Part shown: in pieces, positions 48,978 through 59,879 of the stretch | How the letters are laid out: each line of letters begins with the position of its first letter | Position numbering within the stretch: the first letter of the stretch is position 1 | Origin: Vibrio genomosp. F10 str. ZF-129 | GTDB taxonomy: Bacteria > Pseudomonadota > Gammaproteobacteria > Enterobacterales > Vibrionaceae | Direction: 5' to 3' | Assembly (NCBI RefSeq): GCF_000287055.2 | Contig: NZ_AJYQ02000093.1 | Location: 26,159 to 90,158, forward strand | Length of the DNA stretch: 64,000 bases | Translations under genes and position numbers: made by a program | Notes under the pieces: model-generated | What the model was told of the DNA's origin: nothing | What the model saw: only the letters and a program-made list of their open reading frames with translations | Database searches by the model: none

Positions 48978-51803
48978 ATGCACAACGGCGTGATGAAGGC
49001 ATGGCTCGAGTCTTCACACTTGGCTGGCGCCAATGCGACTTATGTAGAAGAACTCTACGAAACGTATCTAAGTGATCCCGATCTGGTAAGTGAGGAGTGG
49101 AAACGTGTGTTTGAAGATTTGCCTGTGCAATCTTCAGAAGTGGTTGAACAACCGCATTCACGTGTCCGTGATTACTTCCGTCGGCTTGCTCAAGAGACTA
49201 AGCATTACAATGTCCAAGTTAGTGATCCTGATGTCGATGTTAAACAAGTAAAAGTACTGCAGCTTATTAATGCGTTCCGTTTTCGAGGGCATCAAGCTGC
49301 GAACCTAGACCCCCTAGGTTTATGGGTTAGGCCTGCAGTCCCAGATCTCGACCCTTCTTTCCACCATCTTACCGAAGAAGACTTTGATGAAACATTCAAT
49401 GTCGGTTCTTTTGCTATCGGGCAAGAGACGATGGTCCTCAAAGATCTCTATAAAGCACTGAAGCAGACCTATTGTGGTTCAATTGGTGCTGAATACATGC
49501 ACATGACAAATACAGAACAAAAACGTTGGATTCAACAACGTTTGGAATCTGTGTCGGGTCAGCCTTCTTTTAACCTTGAAGAGAAACGTGATTTTCTTGA
49601 AGAGCTAACCGCTGCTGAAGGGTTAGAGCGTTACTTGGGGGCTAAATTCCCAGGAGCGAAACGCTTTTCTCTTGAAGGTGGTGACGCTTTAATCCCGATG
49701 ACGAAAGAATTGATTCGTCATGCTGGTGGTCAAGGCATGAGAGAAGTTGTTATCGGAATGGCTCACCGTGGCCGCCTGAACATGTTAGTTAATGTTCTGG
49801 GTAAAAAACCTCAAGATTTATTTGATGAGTTTGCCGGTAAACATGATGATACATGGGGCACGGGGGATGTTAAGTATCACCAAGGGTTTTCAGCGGACTT
49901 CGCTACACCTGGTGGCAATGTCCACTTAGCATTGGCCTTTAACCCATCTCACCTTGAAATCGTTAATCCAGTGGTTATCGGTTCGGTTCGAGCTCGTCAA
50001 GATCGCCTAAATGACAAAGATGGAAGCGTCGTTCTTCCTATTACTGTCCATGGTGATTCTGCAATTGCAGGGCAGGGTGTTGTGCAAGAGACGTTTAACA
50101 TGTCTCAAACCCGTGGCTTCCGCGTTGGTGGTACGGTGAGAATTGTCGTGAATAACCAAGTGGGTTTCACTACTTCGAACCCTCGCGACACACGTTCTAC
50201 CATGTACTGTACTGATATTGCGAAAATGGTACAGGCTCCAATTTTCCATGTTAATTCTGATGATCCTGAAGCGGTCGCTTTCGTTGCTCGCTTAGCTCTT
50301 GATTATAGAAATGAATTTAAACGCGACGTTGTGATTGAGTTGGTGTGTTATCGACGCCATGGTCACAATGAAGCGGATGAACCAAACGCCACCCAACCCT
50401 TGATGTATCAAAAGATCAAAAAGCACCCAACTCCACGTAAGCTCTATGCTGATGTGTTGATTGACCGAGGCGAGTTCGATATCGAAACCGCGACTGAGTT
50501 AGTGAATGGGTACCGCGATGCACTTGATCACGGCGAAGTTGTCGTGAAAGAGTGGCGTCCAATGGCGCTTCATTCTGTCGACTGGTCCCCATATCTTGGT
50601 CATGACTGGGATATCGATTGGGATAGTAAAATTGATGTCGAGCGTTTGAGAGACCTAGGTAACCGAATTTGTCAGTACCCGGAAAGTCATAAGCTACAAA
50701 GTCGAGTGAATAAGCTTTACAACGACCGCTTAGCGATGGTGAGTGGTGAAAAACGCGTTGACTGGGGCATGGCTGAAACAATGGCTTATGCAACCCTGGT
50801 CGATGATGGTAAACGTATCCGTATTTCAGGGCAGGACTCTGGCCGCGGAACTTTCTTCCACCGTCATGCTGTACTGCACAACCAAACCGATGCGAGTACC
50901 TACATCCCATTAGATAACGTTCACGATAAACAAGGTCCATTCCAAGTATTTGACTCTGTTTTATCTGAAGAAGCGGTACTGGCCTTTGAGTATGGTTACG
51001 CAACGGCTGAACCTGGTGGTTTGACGCTTTGGGAAGCGCAATTTGGTGATTTTGCCAATGGTGCTCAAGTTGTTATCGATCAATTCATCTCTTCTGGTGA
51101 GCAAAAATGGGCACGTTTGTGTGGCCTAACCATGTTGCTACCTCATGGATATGAAGGGCAGGGCCCAGAACACTCGTCCGCACGTTTAGAGCGTTACTTG
51201 CAATTATGTGCTGAACAAAACATGCAGATCGTCGTACCGTCTACACCGGCTCAGGTTTACCACATGATTAGACGTCAAGTGGTACGTCCTATGCGTCGTC
51301 CGTTGATCGTCATGTCACCTAAATCCTTGCTGCGTCATCCCCTATGTACTTCTTCTTTTGAAGATCTTGCTGAGGGAACTTTCCAATCGGCGATTGGGGA
51401 AGTGGATGAATTAGAAGCGTCTAACGTTAAGCAGGTCGTCTTCTGTTCGGGTAAGGTTTATTACGACTTACTCGCTCAACGTAGAAATAATGAGCAAGAG
51501 GATGTCGCTATTGTACGGATAGAGCAATTGTACCCATTCCCATTAGAGGATGTGCAGGCAGCAATTGCTCCTTATTCAAATGCAAAAGAATTTGTTTGGT
51601 GTCAAGAAGAGCCGCAAAACCAAGGGGCTTGGTACAGTAGCCAGCATAATTTCTTATCGGCAATACCTACTGATGCGAAGCTACGATATACAGGTAGACC
51701 TGCTTCAGCGTCACCGGCCGTTGGTTATATGTCGGTGCACCTGAAACAGCAAAAAGCGTTAGTTGACGATGCTTTGACCATCAACCCAAAAGTTTCGAAT
51801 TAA
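48978..51803 (+). CDS. sucA: 2-oxoglutarate dehydrogenase E1
   Basis: Thiamine-diphosphate-dependent decarboxylase of the 2-oxoglutarate dehydrogenase complex; 941 residues (E. coli 933). Cues: N-terminal LAGANATYVEELYETYLSDP, AHRGRLNMLVNVLGK, NPSHLEIVNPVV, and HGYEGQGPEHSSARLER. Start at 48978 fits AAGGGAA upstream; an ATG five codons later is the alternative. Confidence 0.98.
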   Translation: MHNGVMKAWLESSHLAGANATYVEELYETYLSDPDLVSEEWKRVFEDLPVQSSEVVEQPHSRVRDYFRRLAQETKHYNVQVSDPDVDVKQVKVLQLINAFRFRGHQAANLDPLGLWVRPAVPDLDPSFHHLTEEDFDETFNVGSFAIGQETMVLKDLYKALKQTYCGSIGAEYMHMTNTEQKRWIQQRLESVSGQPSFNLEEKRDFLEELTAAEGLERYLGAKFPGAKRFSLEGGDALIPMTKELIRHAGGQGMREVVIGMAHRGRLNMLVNVLGKKPQDLFDEFAGKHDDTWGTGDVKYHQGFSADFATPGGNVHLALAFNPSHLEIVNPVVIGSVRARQDRLNDKDGSVVLPITVHGDSAIAGQGVVQETFNMSQTRGFRVGGTVRIVVNNQVGFTTSNPRDTRSTMYCTDIAKMVQAPIFHVNSDDPEAVAFVARLALDYRNEFKRDVVIELVCYRRHGHNEADEPNATQPLMYQKIKKHPTPRKLYADVLIDRGEFDIETATELVNGYRDALDHGEVVVKEWRPMALHSVDWSPYLGHDWDIDWDSKIDVERLRDLGNRICQYPESHKLQSRVNKLYNDRLAMVSGEKRVDWGMAETMAYATLVDDGKRIRISGQDSGRGTFFHRHAVLHNQTDASTYIPLDNVHDKQGPFQVFDSVLSEEAVLAFEYGYATAEPGGLTLWEAQFGDFANGAQVVIDQFISSGEQKWARLCGLTMLLPHGYEGQGPEHSSARLERYLQLCAEQNMQIVVPSTPAQVYHMIRRQVVRPMRRPLIVMSPKSLLRHPLCTSSFEDLAEGTFQSAIGEVDELEASNVKQVVFCSGKVYYDLLAQRRNNEQEDVAIVRIEQLYPFPLEDVQAAIAPYSNAKEFVWCQEEPQNQGAWYSSQHNFLSAIPTDAKLRYTGRPASASPAVGYMSVHLKQQKALVDDALTINPKVSN

Positions 51804-51831
51804 GAACTAGAAGTAAAAGGAAGACACGAAT

Positions 51832-53040
51832 ATGACTATTGAAATTCTGGTTCCAGACTTACCTGAATCAGTAGCAGACGCAACGGTAGCAACATGGCAC
51901 AAACAGCCAGGCGAAGCGGTTGCGCGCGACGAAGTAATTGTAGACATTGAAACCGATAAAGTGGTTCTAGAAGTACCGGCTCCTGAAGCGGGTATATTAG
52001 AAGCCATCATCGAAGAAGAAGGTGCTACGGTACTATCAAAGCAGCTTATTGCTCGACTCAAGCCAGGTGCTGTAGCGGGTGAGCCGACATCGGATACGAC
52101 CGATGAAACAGAAGCATCGCCTGACAAACGTCATAAAGCTTCATTAACGGATGAAAATAACGACGCACTTAGCCCTGCTGTACGTCGCTTGCTAGCAGAA
52201 CATAGCTTGGAAGCGTCTCAGGTTAAAGGTACGGGTGTGGGTGGTCGTATTACTCGTGAAGACATCGACGCACACCTAGCAGCAGCGAAAGCGGCTCCGG
52301 CAGCAGCATCTGCACCAGCAGTTGAAGCGCCAGCAGCGGCTCGTAGCCAAAAACGCGTGCCTATGACTCGCTTACGTAAAACCGTTGCAAACCGTCTTCT
52401 TGAAGCGAAAAACAGCACAGCAATGCTGACTACTTTCAACGAAGTGAACATGAAGCCAATCATGGACTTGCGTAAGCAATACCAAGATAGCTTTGAAAAA
52501 CGTCACGGCACGCGTTTAGGCTTTATGTCTTTCTATGTCAAAGCGGTAACAGAAGCGCTGAAGCGTTACCCTGAAGTCAATGCATCAATTGATGGTACTG
52601 ATATTGTTTACCACAACTACTTTGATATTAGCATGGCGGTTTCTACGCCGCGTGGCTTGGTGACTCCAGTATTAAAAGACTGTGATACGCTAGGTTTTGC
52701 TGATATTGAAAAAGGCATCAAAGAGCTTGCGATTAAAGGTCGTGACGGTAAGTTAACGGTCGATGAACTGATTGGTGGTAACTTCACTATCACTAACGGT
52801 GGTGTTTTTGGTTCACTCATGTCTACGCCAATCATCAACCCGCCTCAAGCGGCAATTTTGGGTATGCACAAAATCCAAGACCGTCCAATGGCTGTTGATG
52901 GAAAAGTAGAGATTCTACCAATGATGTACCTAGCGCTTTCTTACGATCACCGTCTCATTGATGGTCGTGAATCAGTTGGCTTCCTAGTGACCATTAAAGA
53001 ACTACTAGAAGATCCTGCTCGCTTGTTACTTGATGTATAA
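51832..53040 (+). CDS. sucB: 2-oxoglutarate dehydrogenase E2 (dihydrolipoyl succinyltransferase)
   Basis: Core enzyme of the complex, 402 residues. The lipoyl domain (1-80) has Lys43 in [10 protein letters not shown]. The peripheral subunit-binding domain (about 107-143; [20 protein letters not shown]) is followed by an Ala/Pro linker and the catalytic domain with [11 protein letters not shown]. No lpd gene follows, so E3 is supplied from elsewhere. Confidence 0.98.
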   Translation: MTIEILVPDLPESVADATVATWHKQPGEAVARDEVIVDIETDKVVLEVPAPEAGILEAIIEEEGATVLSKQLIARLKPGAVAGEPTSDTTDETEASPDKRHKASLTDENNDALSPAVRRLLAEHSLEASQVKGTGVGGRITREDIDAHLAAAKAAPAAASAPAVEAPAAARSQKRVPMTRLRKTVANRLLEAKNSTAMLTTFNEVNMKPIMDLRKQYQDSFEKRHGTRLGFMSFYVKAVTEALKRYPEVNASIDGTDIVYHNYFDISMAVSTPRGLVTPVLKDCDTLGFADIEKGIKELAIKGRDGKLTVDELIGGNFTITNGGVFGSLMSTPIINPPQAAILGMHKIQDRPMAVDGKVEILPMMYLALSYDHRLIDGRESVGFLVTIKELLEDPARLLLDV

Positions 53041-53050
53041 GTAGAGCAAT

Positions 53051-53084
53051 ATGGAGAGCCCGTTTCGACGGTCTCTCCATTTTT
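53051..53084 (+). terminator. Terminator/attenuator between sucB and sucC
   Basis: Thirteen-pair stem with one mismatch (ATGGAGAGCCCGT with ACGGTCTCTCCAT), a UUCG-type tetraloop and a following T-run. It lies 10 bp after sucB. The 189-bp gap before sucC also holds a small ATCCC/GGGAT hairpin and a repeated AATGGAAATAA (53183-53193, 53216-53226). This suggests that sucCD are partly uncoupled from sucAB. Confidence 0.82.
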
Positions 53085-53229
53085 ACAAATTAAGTATGCT
53101 CACACCTAATTTGTATTTTATCGTTTAAGCGATAGATATTTAGAAGCACCCTACGATGTAGACTCAGTATGACTGAAAGTCTAATGGAAATAATAAATCC
53201 CTTTAGGGATAAACAAATGGAAATAAACA

Positions 53230-54396
53230 ATGAATTTGCATGAATACCAAGCCAAACAGCTGTTTGCAGAATTCGGTTTGCCTGTACCAGAAGGTTTCGC
53301 ATGTGATACGCCTCAAGAAGCGTTTGAAGCTGCTGGCCGTATCAGCACAGAGAAAAAAGTTGTTAAGTGTCAAGTACACGCTGGTGGCCGCGGTAAAGCG
53401 GGCGGCGTAGAGCTACATGACACGAAAGAAGGCGTTAAAGAGTTTGCACAAAAGTGGCTAGGTAAAAACCTAGTGACTTACCAAACAGACGCTAATGGTC
53501 AGCCTGTAACAAAGATCCTAGTTGAAGAAGCATCGAACATTGCTAACGAGCTTTACCTAGGTGCTGTTGTTGACCGCGCAACTCGTAAAATTGTATTCAT
53601 GGCGTCAACTGAAGGCGGTGTGGACATTGAGAAAATCGCTGAAGAAACTCCAGAGTTGATTCACCAATCTGCGATCGATCCTCTAGTTGGCCCTCAAGCT
53701 TACCAAGGCCGTGAATTGGCATTCAAACTTGGCCTAGCTGGCGATCAAATTAAACAGTTCGTTAAGATCTTCATGGGTCTTGGTGAAATGTTCTCTCAGT
53801 ACGACCTAGCTCTACTAGAAATTAACCCGCTTGTTATTACAAATGAAGGTAACCTTCTTTGTCTAGACGGCAAGATCAACATTGACTCAAATGCAATGTA
53901 CCGTCAGCCAAAGCTTCGTGAAATGCACGATCCTTCACAAGAAGACGAGCGCGAAGCGCACGCAGCTCAGTGGGAACTGAACTACGTAGCACTTGATGGC
54001 AACGTTGGCTGTATGGTTAACGGTGCAGGCCTTGCTATGGGTACGATGGATATCGTAAACCTACACGGCGGCAAGCCAGCAAACTTCCTTGATGTAGGCG
54101 GCGGCGCGACAAAAGAGCGTGTAGCTGAAGCATTCAAGATCATCCTTTCTGATGACAATGTTAAAGCAGTACTCGTAAACATTTTCGGTGGCATCGTTCG
54201 TTGTGACATGATCGCTGAAGGTATTATCGGTGCAGTTAAAGAAGTCGGCGTAACAGTTCCTGTCGTTGTTCGTCTAGAAGGTACAAACGCAGACCTAGGT
54301 CGCGAAGTACTTGCTAATTCTGATGTTGATATCATTGCAGCTGAATCTCTAACAGATGCTGCTCAGAAAGTTGTTGCTGCTGCGGAGGCTAAATAA
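53230..54396 (+). CDS. sucC: Succinyl-CoA synthetase beta subunit
   Basis: ATP-grasp subunit binding nucleotide and succinate; 388 residues, equal to E. coli. [35 protein letters not shown] and the C-terminal [16 protein letters not shown] are diagnostic. It overlaps sucD by 1 nt (TAATG). Confidence 0.98.
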   Translation: MNLHEYQAKQLFAEFGLPVPEGFACDTPQEAFEAAGRISTEKKVVKCQVHAGGRGKAGGVELHDTKEGVKEFAQKWLGKNLVTYQTDANGQPVTKILVEEASNIANELYLGAVVDRATRKIVFMASTEGGVDIEKIAEETPELIHQSAIDPLVGPQAYQGRELAFKLGLAGDQIKQFVKIFMGLGEMFSQYDLALLEINPLVITNEGNLLCLDGKINIDSNAMYRQPKLREMHDPSQEDEREAHAAQWELNYVALDGNVGCMVNGAGLAMGTMDIVNLHGGKPANFLDVGGGATKERVAEAFKIILSDDNVKAVLVNIFGGIVRCDMIAEGIIGAVKEVGVTVPVVVRLEGTNADLGREVLANSDVDIIAAESLTDAAQKVVAAAEAK

Positions 54397-55268
54397 TGTC
54401 TGTATTAATTAACAAAGACACGAAAGTAATCTGTCAGGGTTTCACTGGCGGTCAAGGTACATTCCACTCAGACCAAGCTATCGCATACGGTACGCAAATG
54501 GTTGGTGGTGTTTCACCTGGTAAAGGTGGTCAAACTCACCTGGGCCTTCCAGTATTCAACACAGTTCGTGAAGCAGTAGAAGTCACTGGCGCAACAGCAA
54601 CCGTTATCTATGTACCAGCACCTTTCTGTAAAGATGCAATCCTAGAAGCGATTGATGCAGGTATCGAACTGATCGTAACGATCACTGAAGGTATCCCTAC
54701 TACAGATATGATCGACGTAAAAGTGAAGCTAGAAGAAACTGGCGTTCGCATGATCGGTCCTAACTGTCCAGGTCTTATCACTCCAGACGAGTGTAAGATT
54801 GGTATCATGCCTGGTCATATCCACAAGAAGGGTAAAGTCGGTATCGTATCTCGTTCAGGTACTCTTACTTACGAAGCCGTGAAACAAACAACCGATGAAG
54901 GCTTTGGTCAGTCTACGTGTGTTGGTATCGGTGGTGACCCAATCCCAGGTTCAAACTTCATTGATATCCTAAAACTTTTCCAAGAAGATCCAGAGACGGA
55001 AGCAATCGTAATGATTGGCGAAATCGGCGGTACTGCGGAAGAAGAAGCGGCTGAGTTCATTAAAGCGAACGTAACTAAACCAGTTGTGTCTTACATCGCT
55101 GGTGTTACTGCTCCTCCGGGTAAACGTATGGGCCACGCTGGCGCAATCATCTCTGGCGGTAAAGGTACGGCTGAAGATAAATTCGCAGCACTAGAAGCAG
55201 CAGGCGTTAAGACTGTTAAGTCTCTTGCTGATATCGGTAAAGGCCTACGTGAAATCACGGGTTGGTAA
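54396..55268 (+). CDS. sucD: Succinyl-CoA synthetase alpha subunit
   Basis: CoA-binding and phosphohistidine subunit, 290 residues. CoA-binding Rossmann region [11 protein letters not shown] at the start and the phosphorylated histidine in [14 protein letters not shown]. Last gene of the sdh-suc cluster, closed by a strong terminator. Confidence 0.98.
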   Translation: MSVLINKDTKVICQGFTGGQGTFHSDQAIAYGTQMVGGVSPGKGGQTHLGLPVFNTVREAVEVTGATATVIYVPAPFCKDAILEAIDAGIELIVTITEGIPTTDMIDVKVKLEETGVRMIGPNCPGLITPDECKIGIMPGHIHKKGKVGIVSRSGTLTYEAVKQTTDEGFGQSTCVGIGGDPIPGSNFIDILKLFQEDPETEAIVMIGEIGGTAEEEAAEFIKANVTKPVVSYIAGVTAPPGKRMGHAGAIISGGKGTAEDKFAALEAAGVKTVKSLADIGKGLREITGW

Positions 55269-55293
55269 CTTGACCTAGTAGCAATAAAAAAGT

Positions 55294-55327
55294 AAAAAAA
55301 CCGAGCATAATCGCTCGGTTTTTTTTT
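55294..55327. terminator. Terminator of the sdh-suc cluster
   Basis: A-rich arm plus CCGAGC paired with GCTCGG plus T-run, ATAATC loop; 25 bp after sucD, also usable by the convergent transporter gene. Confidence 0.94.
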
Positions 55328-55379
55328 GGCTAGAATTTAATGTATTAACATTAAACCTCTAGGTATTAAATTTAAAAAA

Positions 55380-56705
55380 TTAAAGAACCATAGCCGCAAT
55401 CCAACCAAAAATGATCAGTGGGATATTGTAGTGAATAAACGTGGGTACGACGGTTTCCCAAATATGCTCATGCTGCCCATCGGCATTGAGGCCCGACGTT
55501 GGTCCTAATGTCGAGTCAGACGCTGGTGAGCCTGCATCACCCAGTGCAGCGGCTGTTCCAACTAAAGCAATTGTCGCCATCGGTGAAAACCCAAATGCAG
55601 CGGCCAGAGGAACGTAAATCGTTGCTAGAATTGGAATGGTTGAGAACGAAGAACCAATCCCCATCGTGACCAATAGGCCGACGACCAACATCAACAGAGC
55701 AGCAAGTGGCTTGTTATCGCCAATGGTGGTTGATAACGCGTCGACGAGGGATTCAACACCGCCAGTTTGCTTCATTACAGCAGCAAACCCCGCCGCAGCG
55801 ATCATAATAAACCCAATCATCGCCATCATATGAACGCCTTTGGTAAAGACATCGTGTGTCTCTTTCCAGGCAATGACACCGCCGAATGTGAATACCATAA
55901 AGCCCGCTAGAGCGCCTATGATCATCGAGCCAGTTGACAGTTGTACTGCCAGAGCTACCACAATACCGACACAGGCAACCAAAATACTTTTCTTGTCGAT
56001 ACTTGTTGGCTCTTCATTAATATGGGTCAGCGTTGTTTCTTTGTATTCACGAGGCTTTCTGTAGCTGAACAACAGAGCAGTCAATAGTCCAAATACCATG
56101 CCTAAAGCCGGAAGAATCATTGCGACTGGCACTTGAGATGCGACTACGCTTTCTAGCCCATTATCATGCAAGTTTTTAAGCAAAATATTGTTTAGGAAAA
56201 TCCCTCCGAATCCAATCGGTAAAATCATGTAGGGTGTGACTAGACCGAAAGTCAGGACACAAGCAACCATCCGACGATCCATCTTTAATTTTGCAAATAC
56301 GCCGAGCAGAGGTGGAATTAAAATTGGAATAAAGGCGATATGAACAGGGATAATATTTTGAGAGGACATAGTAACCAAAATCAGCGATGCTAATACCGCA
56401 TATTTCAAGCCGGTAGTCGCTGTACCGCTCTCTTTGCCGTTGATTCGCTTAATCACATTTTGGGCGAGCAAATCGGTGATGCCTGATTTAGAAATAGCGA
56501 CAGCAAATGTCCCTAACATGGCATAGCTCAATGCGATGGTTGCACCGCCCCCTAAGCCACTCTCAAATGCAGACACTGCGTCATTTAAACTCATGCCTGA
56601 TACAAGGCCGCCAACGATAGCACTGAATGTTAACGCCACAACGACATTCACACGCATCAAAGCGAGTATCAACATGATACAGACAGAAATTACAACAGGA
56701 TTCAT
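55380..56705 (-). CDS. YuiF-type Na+/H+ antiporter-family transporter
   Basis: Membrane protein of 441 residues with about eleven hydrophobic segments. It resembles the NhaC-like/YuiF group (COG2056), whose members are annotated as Na+/H+ antiporters or amino-acid permeases. Conserved segments are [42 protein letters not shown] and [20 protein letters not shown]. The true substrate is uncertain. It stands alone between sucD and rnt. Confidence 0.82.
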   Translation of the reverse strand: MNPVVISVCIMLILALMRVNVVVALTFSAIVGGLVSGMSLNDAVSAFESGLGGGATIALSYAMLGTFAVAISKSGITDLLAQNVIKRINGKESGTATTGLKYAVLASLILVTMSSQNIIPVHIAFIPILIPPLLGVFAKLKMDRRMVACVLTFGLVTPYMILPIGFGGIFLNNILLKNLHDNGLESVVASQVPVAMILPALGMVFGLLTALLFSYRKPREYKETTLTHINEEPTSIDKKSILVACVGIVVALAVQLSTGSMIIGALAGFMVFTFGGVIAWKETHDVFTKGVHMMAMIGFIMIAAAGFAAVMKQTGGVESLVDALSTTIGDNKPLAALLMLVVGLLVTMGIGSSFSTIPILATIYVPLAAAFGFSPMATIALVGTAAALGDAGSPASDSTLGPTSGLNADGQHEHIWETVVPTFIHYNIPLIIFGWIAAMVL

Positions 56706-56731
56706 AGTTTTCTCGGTTAGTTGTGTTGGTA

Positions 56732-57379
56732 TTAATTGTTATTGTCAACTAGTGGCCAGCCACCTAAAGCTTTCCACTTATTAACGATGCCACAAAAAAG
56801 TTCAGCGGTTTTTTCTGTATCGTAAAGTGCTGAGTGGGCTTCTTTGTTGTCAAACTCCATCCCTGCGGTTTTACAAGCCTTGGCTAGAACGGTTTGACCA
56901 TAGGCAAGGCCACTTAATGCAGCGGTATCAAATGTGGCAAAAGGATGGAAAGGGACTCTTTTCAACTTGCTACGTTCACTTGCAGCCATAACGAATTTAT
57001 GGTCAAAAGTGGCATTATGAGCAACCATAATGGCACGGCTGCACCCCTGGTCTTTTTGCTCTTTTCGCACAAGCTTATAGATTTCTTTTAGTGCGTGTTC
57101 TTCGCTAACAGCGCCGCGAAGTGGGCTGAATGGGTCTATAATTCCGTTGAATTCCAAAGCGGCTTTTTCTAGGTTTGCACCCTCAAAAGGTTCGATGTGA
57201 AAATGAATGGTTGAAGCTGGATGAAGATCACCCTGTTCATCCATTGTTAGCGTAATGGCACAAATCTCTAATAATGCATCGGTATCTGAGTTAAAGCCGG
57301 CAGTCTCTACATCAATGACGACAGGGAAGTATCCACGAAATCGCTTCTTTAACGTTAGAGTTTCATTTTCAACAGTCAT
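56732..57379 (-). CDS. rnt: Ribonuclease T
   Basis: DEDDh-type 3'-5' exonuclease that trims tRNA and other stable RNAs; 215 residues from the ATG at 57379, same length as E. coli. The frame is open 24 codons further upstream, but that part is not homologous. Active-site motifs: [21 protein letters not shown], and [13 protein letters not shown]. Divergent from motY, the known Vibrio arrangement. Confidence 0.96.
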   Translation of the reverse strand: MTVENETLTLKKRFRGYFPVVIDVETAGFNSDTDALLEICAITLTMDEQGDLHPASTIHFHIEPFEGANLEKAALEFNGIIDPFSPLRGAVSEEHALKEIYKLVRKEQKDQGCSRAIMVAHNATFDHKFVMAASERSKLKRVPFHPFATFDTAALSGLAYGQTVLAKACKTAGMEFDNKEAHSALYDTEKTAELFCGIVNKWKALGGWPLVDNNN

Positions 57380-57564
57380 AGTTTTTTTAGTCAGATGGAC
57401 AAGCCGTGCATTATTGCAGATTCCAGCAGAGAGCAAAACCGAAGAATCCAAGAATGAAACGTAATTTATTCAGTTTTATGGCTAGAATTTTGCATTGTAG
57501 GGTAAGAGAAGTTGCAACGGCAAACATTCGCCGTCATCAAGTGGTATCTAAGAGAACAGCAAAT

Positions 57565-58449
57565 ATGAAGAAGTGGGCCGCGATTAGCGCATTACTAATA
57601 ACCAGTCATCTGATTTCTCCAAACGCGGTTGCGTTGGATAAACGTTATGTCGCCACGCCTATGCAATCTACATGGCAAATGGTGGCAAATACGCCACTAG
57701 AGTGCCGCTTAGTCCACCCAATCCCAAATTACGGCGATGCTGAATTTTCATCTCGGGCGAGTAAAAAAATCATCTTAGACTTTGAACTTAAGATGCGCAG
57801 ACCGATGGGGGAAACGCGGAATGTTAGCTTAGTGTCTTTGCCACCTGCATGGCGACCTGGTGAAAATGCGGAACGAATTACGAGCATAAAATTTTTCAAA
57901 CAATTCGACGGCTATATTGGCGGACAGACTGCTTGGGGGATTTTAGGTGAACTTGAAAAAGGTCGCTATCCTACATTCAGCTATCAAGATTGGCAAAGTC
58001 GGGATCAAAGAATTGAAGTTGCTCTTTCATCGGTCTTGTTTCAGCAGAAGTACAATGTTTTCAGTGATTGTATTGCTAACCTACTTCCCTATAGTTTCGA
58101 AGACATCGCGTTTACTATTTTGCATTATGATCGAAGCAGTGTGCAGCTCAATAAATCATCTCAAAAGCGTTTAGCTCAAATTGCTGAGTATATTAGGCAC
58201 AATCAAGATATCGATTTGGTATTGGTTTCAACGTATACCGATTCGGTTGATACCAGAAGTGTGTCTCAAAATCTATCAGAGCAGCGGGCGGAAGTTTTAC
58301 GCGGTTATTTTCAATCTTTGGGGTTACCTGAAGATAGAATTCAAATTCAAGGCTATGGTAAACGCCGCCCTGTTTCAGATAATTCATCTCCGATAGGTAA
58401 AGACAAAAACCGTCGTGTCGTTATATCACTAGGCCGTACACAGGTTTAA
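57565..58449 (+). CDS. motY: MotY, sodium-driven flagellar motor T-ring protein
   Basis: Periplasmic T-ring component that holds PomA/PomB stators in the polar flagellar motor; 294 residues. The ATG at 57565 begins a signal peptide (about 1-24). Upstream in-frame codons are not homologous. The N-terminal MotY domain ([34 protein letters not shown]) is followed by an OmpA-like peptidoglycan-binding domain (about 170-294; [32 protein letters not shown]). I could not confirm a flagellar promoter upstream. Confidence 0.96.
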   Translation: MKKWAAISALLITSHLISPNAVALDKRYVATPMQSTWQMVANTPLECRLVHPIPNYGDAEFSSRASKKIILDFELKMRRPMGETRNVSLVSLPPAWRPGENAERITSIKFFKQFDGYIGGQTAWGILGELEKGRYPTFSYQDWQSRDQRIEVALSSVLFQQKYNVFSDCIANLLPYSFEDIAFTILHYDRSSVQLNKSSQKRLAQIAEYIRHNQDIDLVLVSTYTDSVDTRSVSQNLSEQRAEVLRGYFQSLGLPEDRIQIQGYGKRRPVSDNSSPIGKDKNRRVVISLGRTQV

Positions 58450-58579
58450 CACGACGCTAAATTGGCCGTTAGTTTAACTGAAACATAGAAATTAGGTTAC
58501 AGTTTGTTGCGCTGTCTAGGTGGCTGACTTGCTTGGCAATGTATGGGTTAGGGTGACGCTTTAAGAACTCAATCAAGGC

Positions 58580-58587
58580 CTTTTTAC
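58580..58587 (+). repeat. Target-site duplication, left copy
   Basis: CTTTTTAC, identical to 59872-59879. Eight bp is the usual duplication size for the ISL3 family. Confidence 0.95.
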
Positions 58588-59871
58588 GGTTCATCCGGTA
58601 AATCGATACCTCGCCTCATGACTGGCTTTAATTTTTAACTCAAAAAACACCCAATCACGGTACCCATAGGCGACTTTATTCAGTGTTTTTATTCGGTTGT
58701 TTACTCCCTCAACGCGACCACTGCTCATCCTCTCATCATAAAAAGCTAATATCCCATCCTTGTGCTTCTTCAAGGTCTTGGTGAACTTCTCTAGCATCAA
58801 AATACCTGAATGGTTCGCTTCATCTAGCCAACTTTCTAGCCACTTTTCTCCTTCTATCTTTGATGGCTGCGTCCACAGCATTCTCAGCTTTTCGTTTAAA
58901 TAATAAACGGTCGCTAAAGGTTGGTTGACTTCAAGTGCCCGTGCCAGTTTCTCTTGGCCTTGTTCATCTAACTTATCTGGGTTGCTCACCAATAACCAAC
59001 GAGTATTTTTGAGAAATTGAGCTTCATTTTTGTCGCTCATCGAATTTTGAAGTTCACGCCTGAAATCTGTCAGCTTGTCATTGAATCGCTTTACCACATG
59101 GAAGCGGTCGATGACCAACTTGGCATTCGGGGCATGCTGTTTCACCGAAGAGATGTATGCCTGTCCCATATCCGTGGCGACGGCTTTAATCGGCTTTTTA
59201 CAACGTTGCTTTCGCTTCCAAAAACCATCAAGGCTTTCTGCCTTCTTGCCTTTTTCGGTGTAAACCACAGCACTTGTCTTCATATCTATCACTACCGTCA
59301 TGAAACCGCTTTTAGAGCCGCAGTAAATCTCATCAATTCCAATGTGAGTGACGTGTTTAAGGCAAGGCTTAGAATATCGCGTGTGCAGGTAATGCTTCTG
59401 AATATCTTTCACTGTATCCCAACAGACACCGCATAGCCTGGCAATGGCACTGATGGTGACATTTAACGCTGAAAGAGAGAGAACATATTGCTCAAAGCCC
59501 TTGGTGTAGCGCACTTTAGGGCGAGGAACAAAATTAAGTGGTAAATACCCTAGCGTTTTACAGGCTCGGCACTCAATCCGTTGGTTTTCTATCTGGATGT
59601 AACTAGGATTAGTGCCTATTGGTGTAGCGATAAATCGCCGGAGTTTGCTCCCTTTTTTTTATGACATCACGGCTGCGACATGATGGACACTTGATATGGG
59701 AGTTGTGTGCAATATGAAAGATAGTGGTGCCACCATTAAACTCGGTTGAACGATAATGGAAGGGGCCACGGATCCCAAAACGATGATAAAGAAGTGATGT
59801 AGACATTAACTGGCAAGTTTTGACGAAATGGTATCAGAAAAACCTTCGGGTATCGATTTACCGGATGAACC
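58588..59871 (-). mobile_element. ISL3-family insertion sequence, 1284 bp
   Basis: The element is bounded by perfect 23-bp terminal inverted repeats (58588-58610 and 59849-59871, outer ends GGTTCATCCGG) and by 8-bp direct repeats. It encodes a zinc-finger/HTH/DDE transposase of the ISL3 type. Its ends are intact and the target copies identical, so the insertion is recent. The transposase is frameshifted. I cannot assign the exact IS name. Confidence 0.95.
58591..59806 (-). pseudogene. ISL3 transposase, frameshifted at an A8 tract
   Basis: The frame from 59806 encodes a zinc finger (CPSCRSRDVIKK) and then derails at a run of eight A (59653-59660, minus strand) to stop at 59609. The +1 frame continues with GSKLRRFIATPIG, a second zinc pair (IECRACK), an HTH, and the DDE domain (IGIDEIYCG, ATDMGQAY, SSGRVEGVNNR) to the stop at 58591. 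The span is 1216 nt; dropping one A gives 1215 nt, exactly 405 codons (404 residues), a normal ISL3 length. Translation of the DDE part alone could start at GTG 59514. It may be a dead copy, or active by slippage on the A tract. Confidence 0.9.
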
Positions 59872-59879
59872 CTTTTTAC
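59872..59879 (+). repeat. Target-site duplication, right copy
   Basis: CTTTTTAC, identical to 58580-58587. Confidence 0.95.

Noticed and set aside
57406..57564. In-frame upstream extension of motY
   Set aside because: It has no RBS or homology; the signal peptide starts at 57565, giving the normal MotY length.
57380..57564. Sigma-28 or sigma-54 flagellar promoter upstream of motY
   Set aside because: GCCGTCAT and GG-N9-GC-like strings occur, but the spacings do not fit either consensus.
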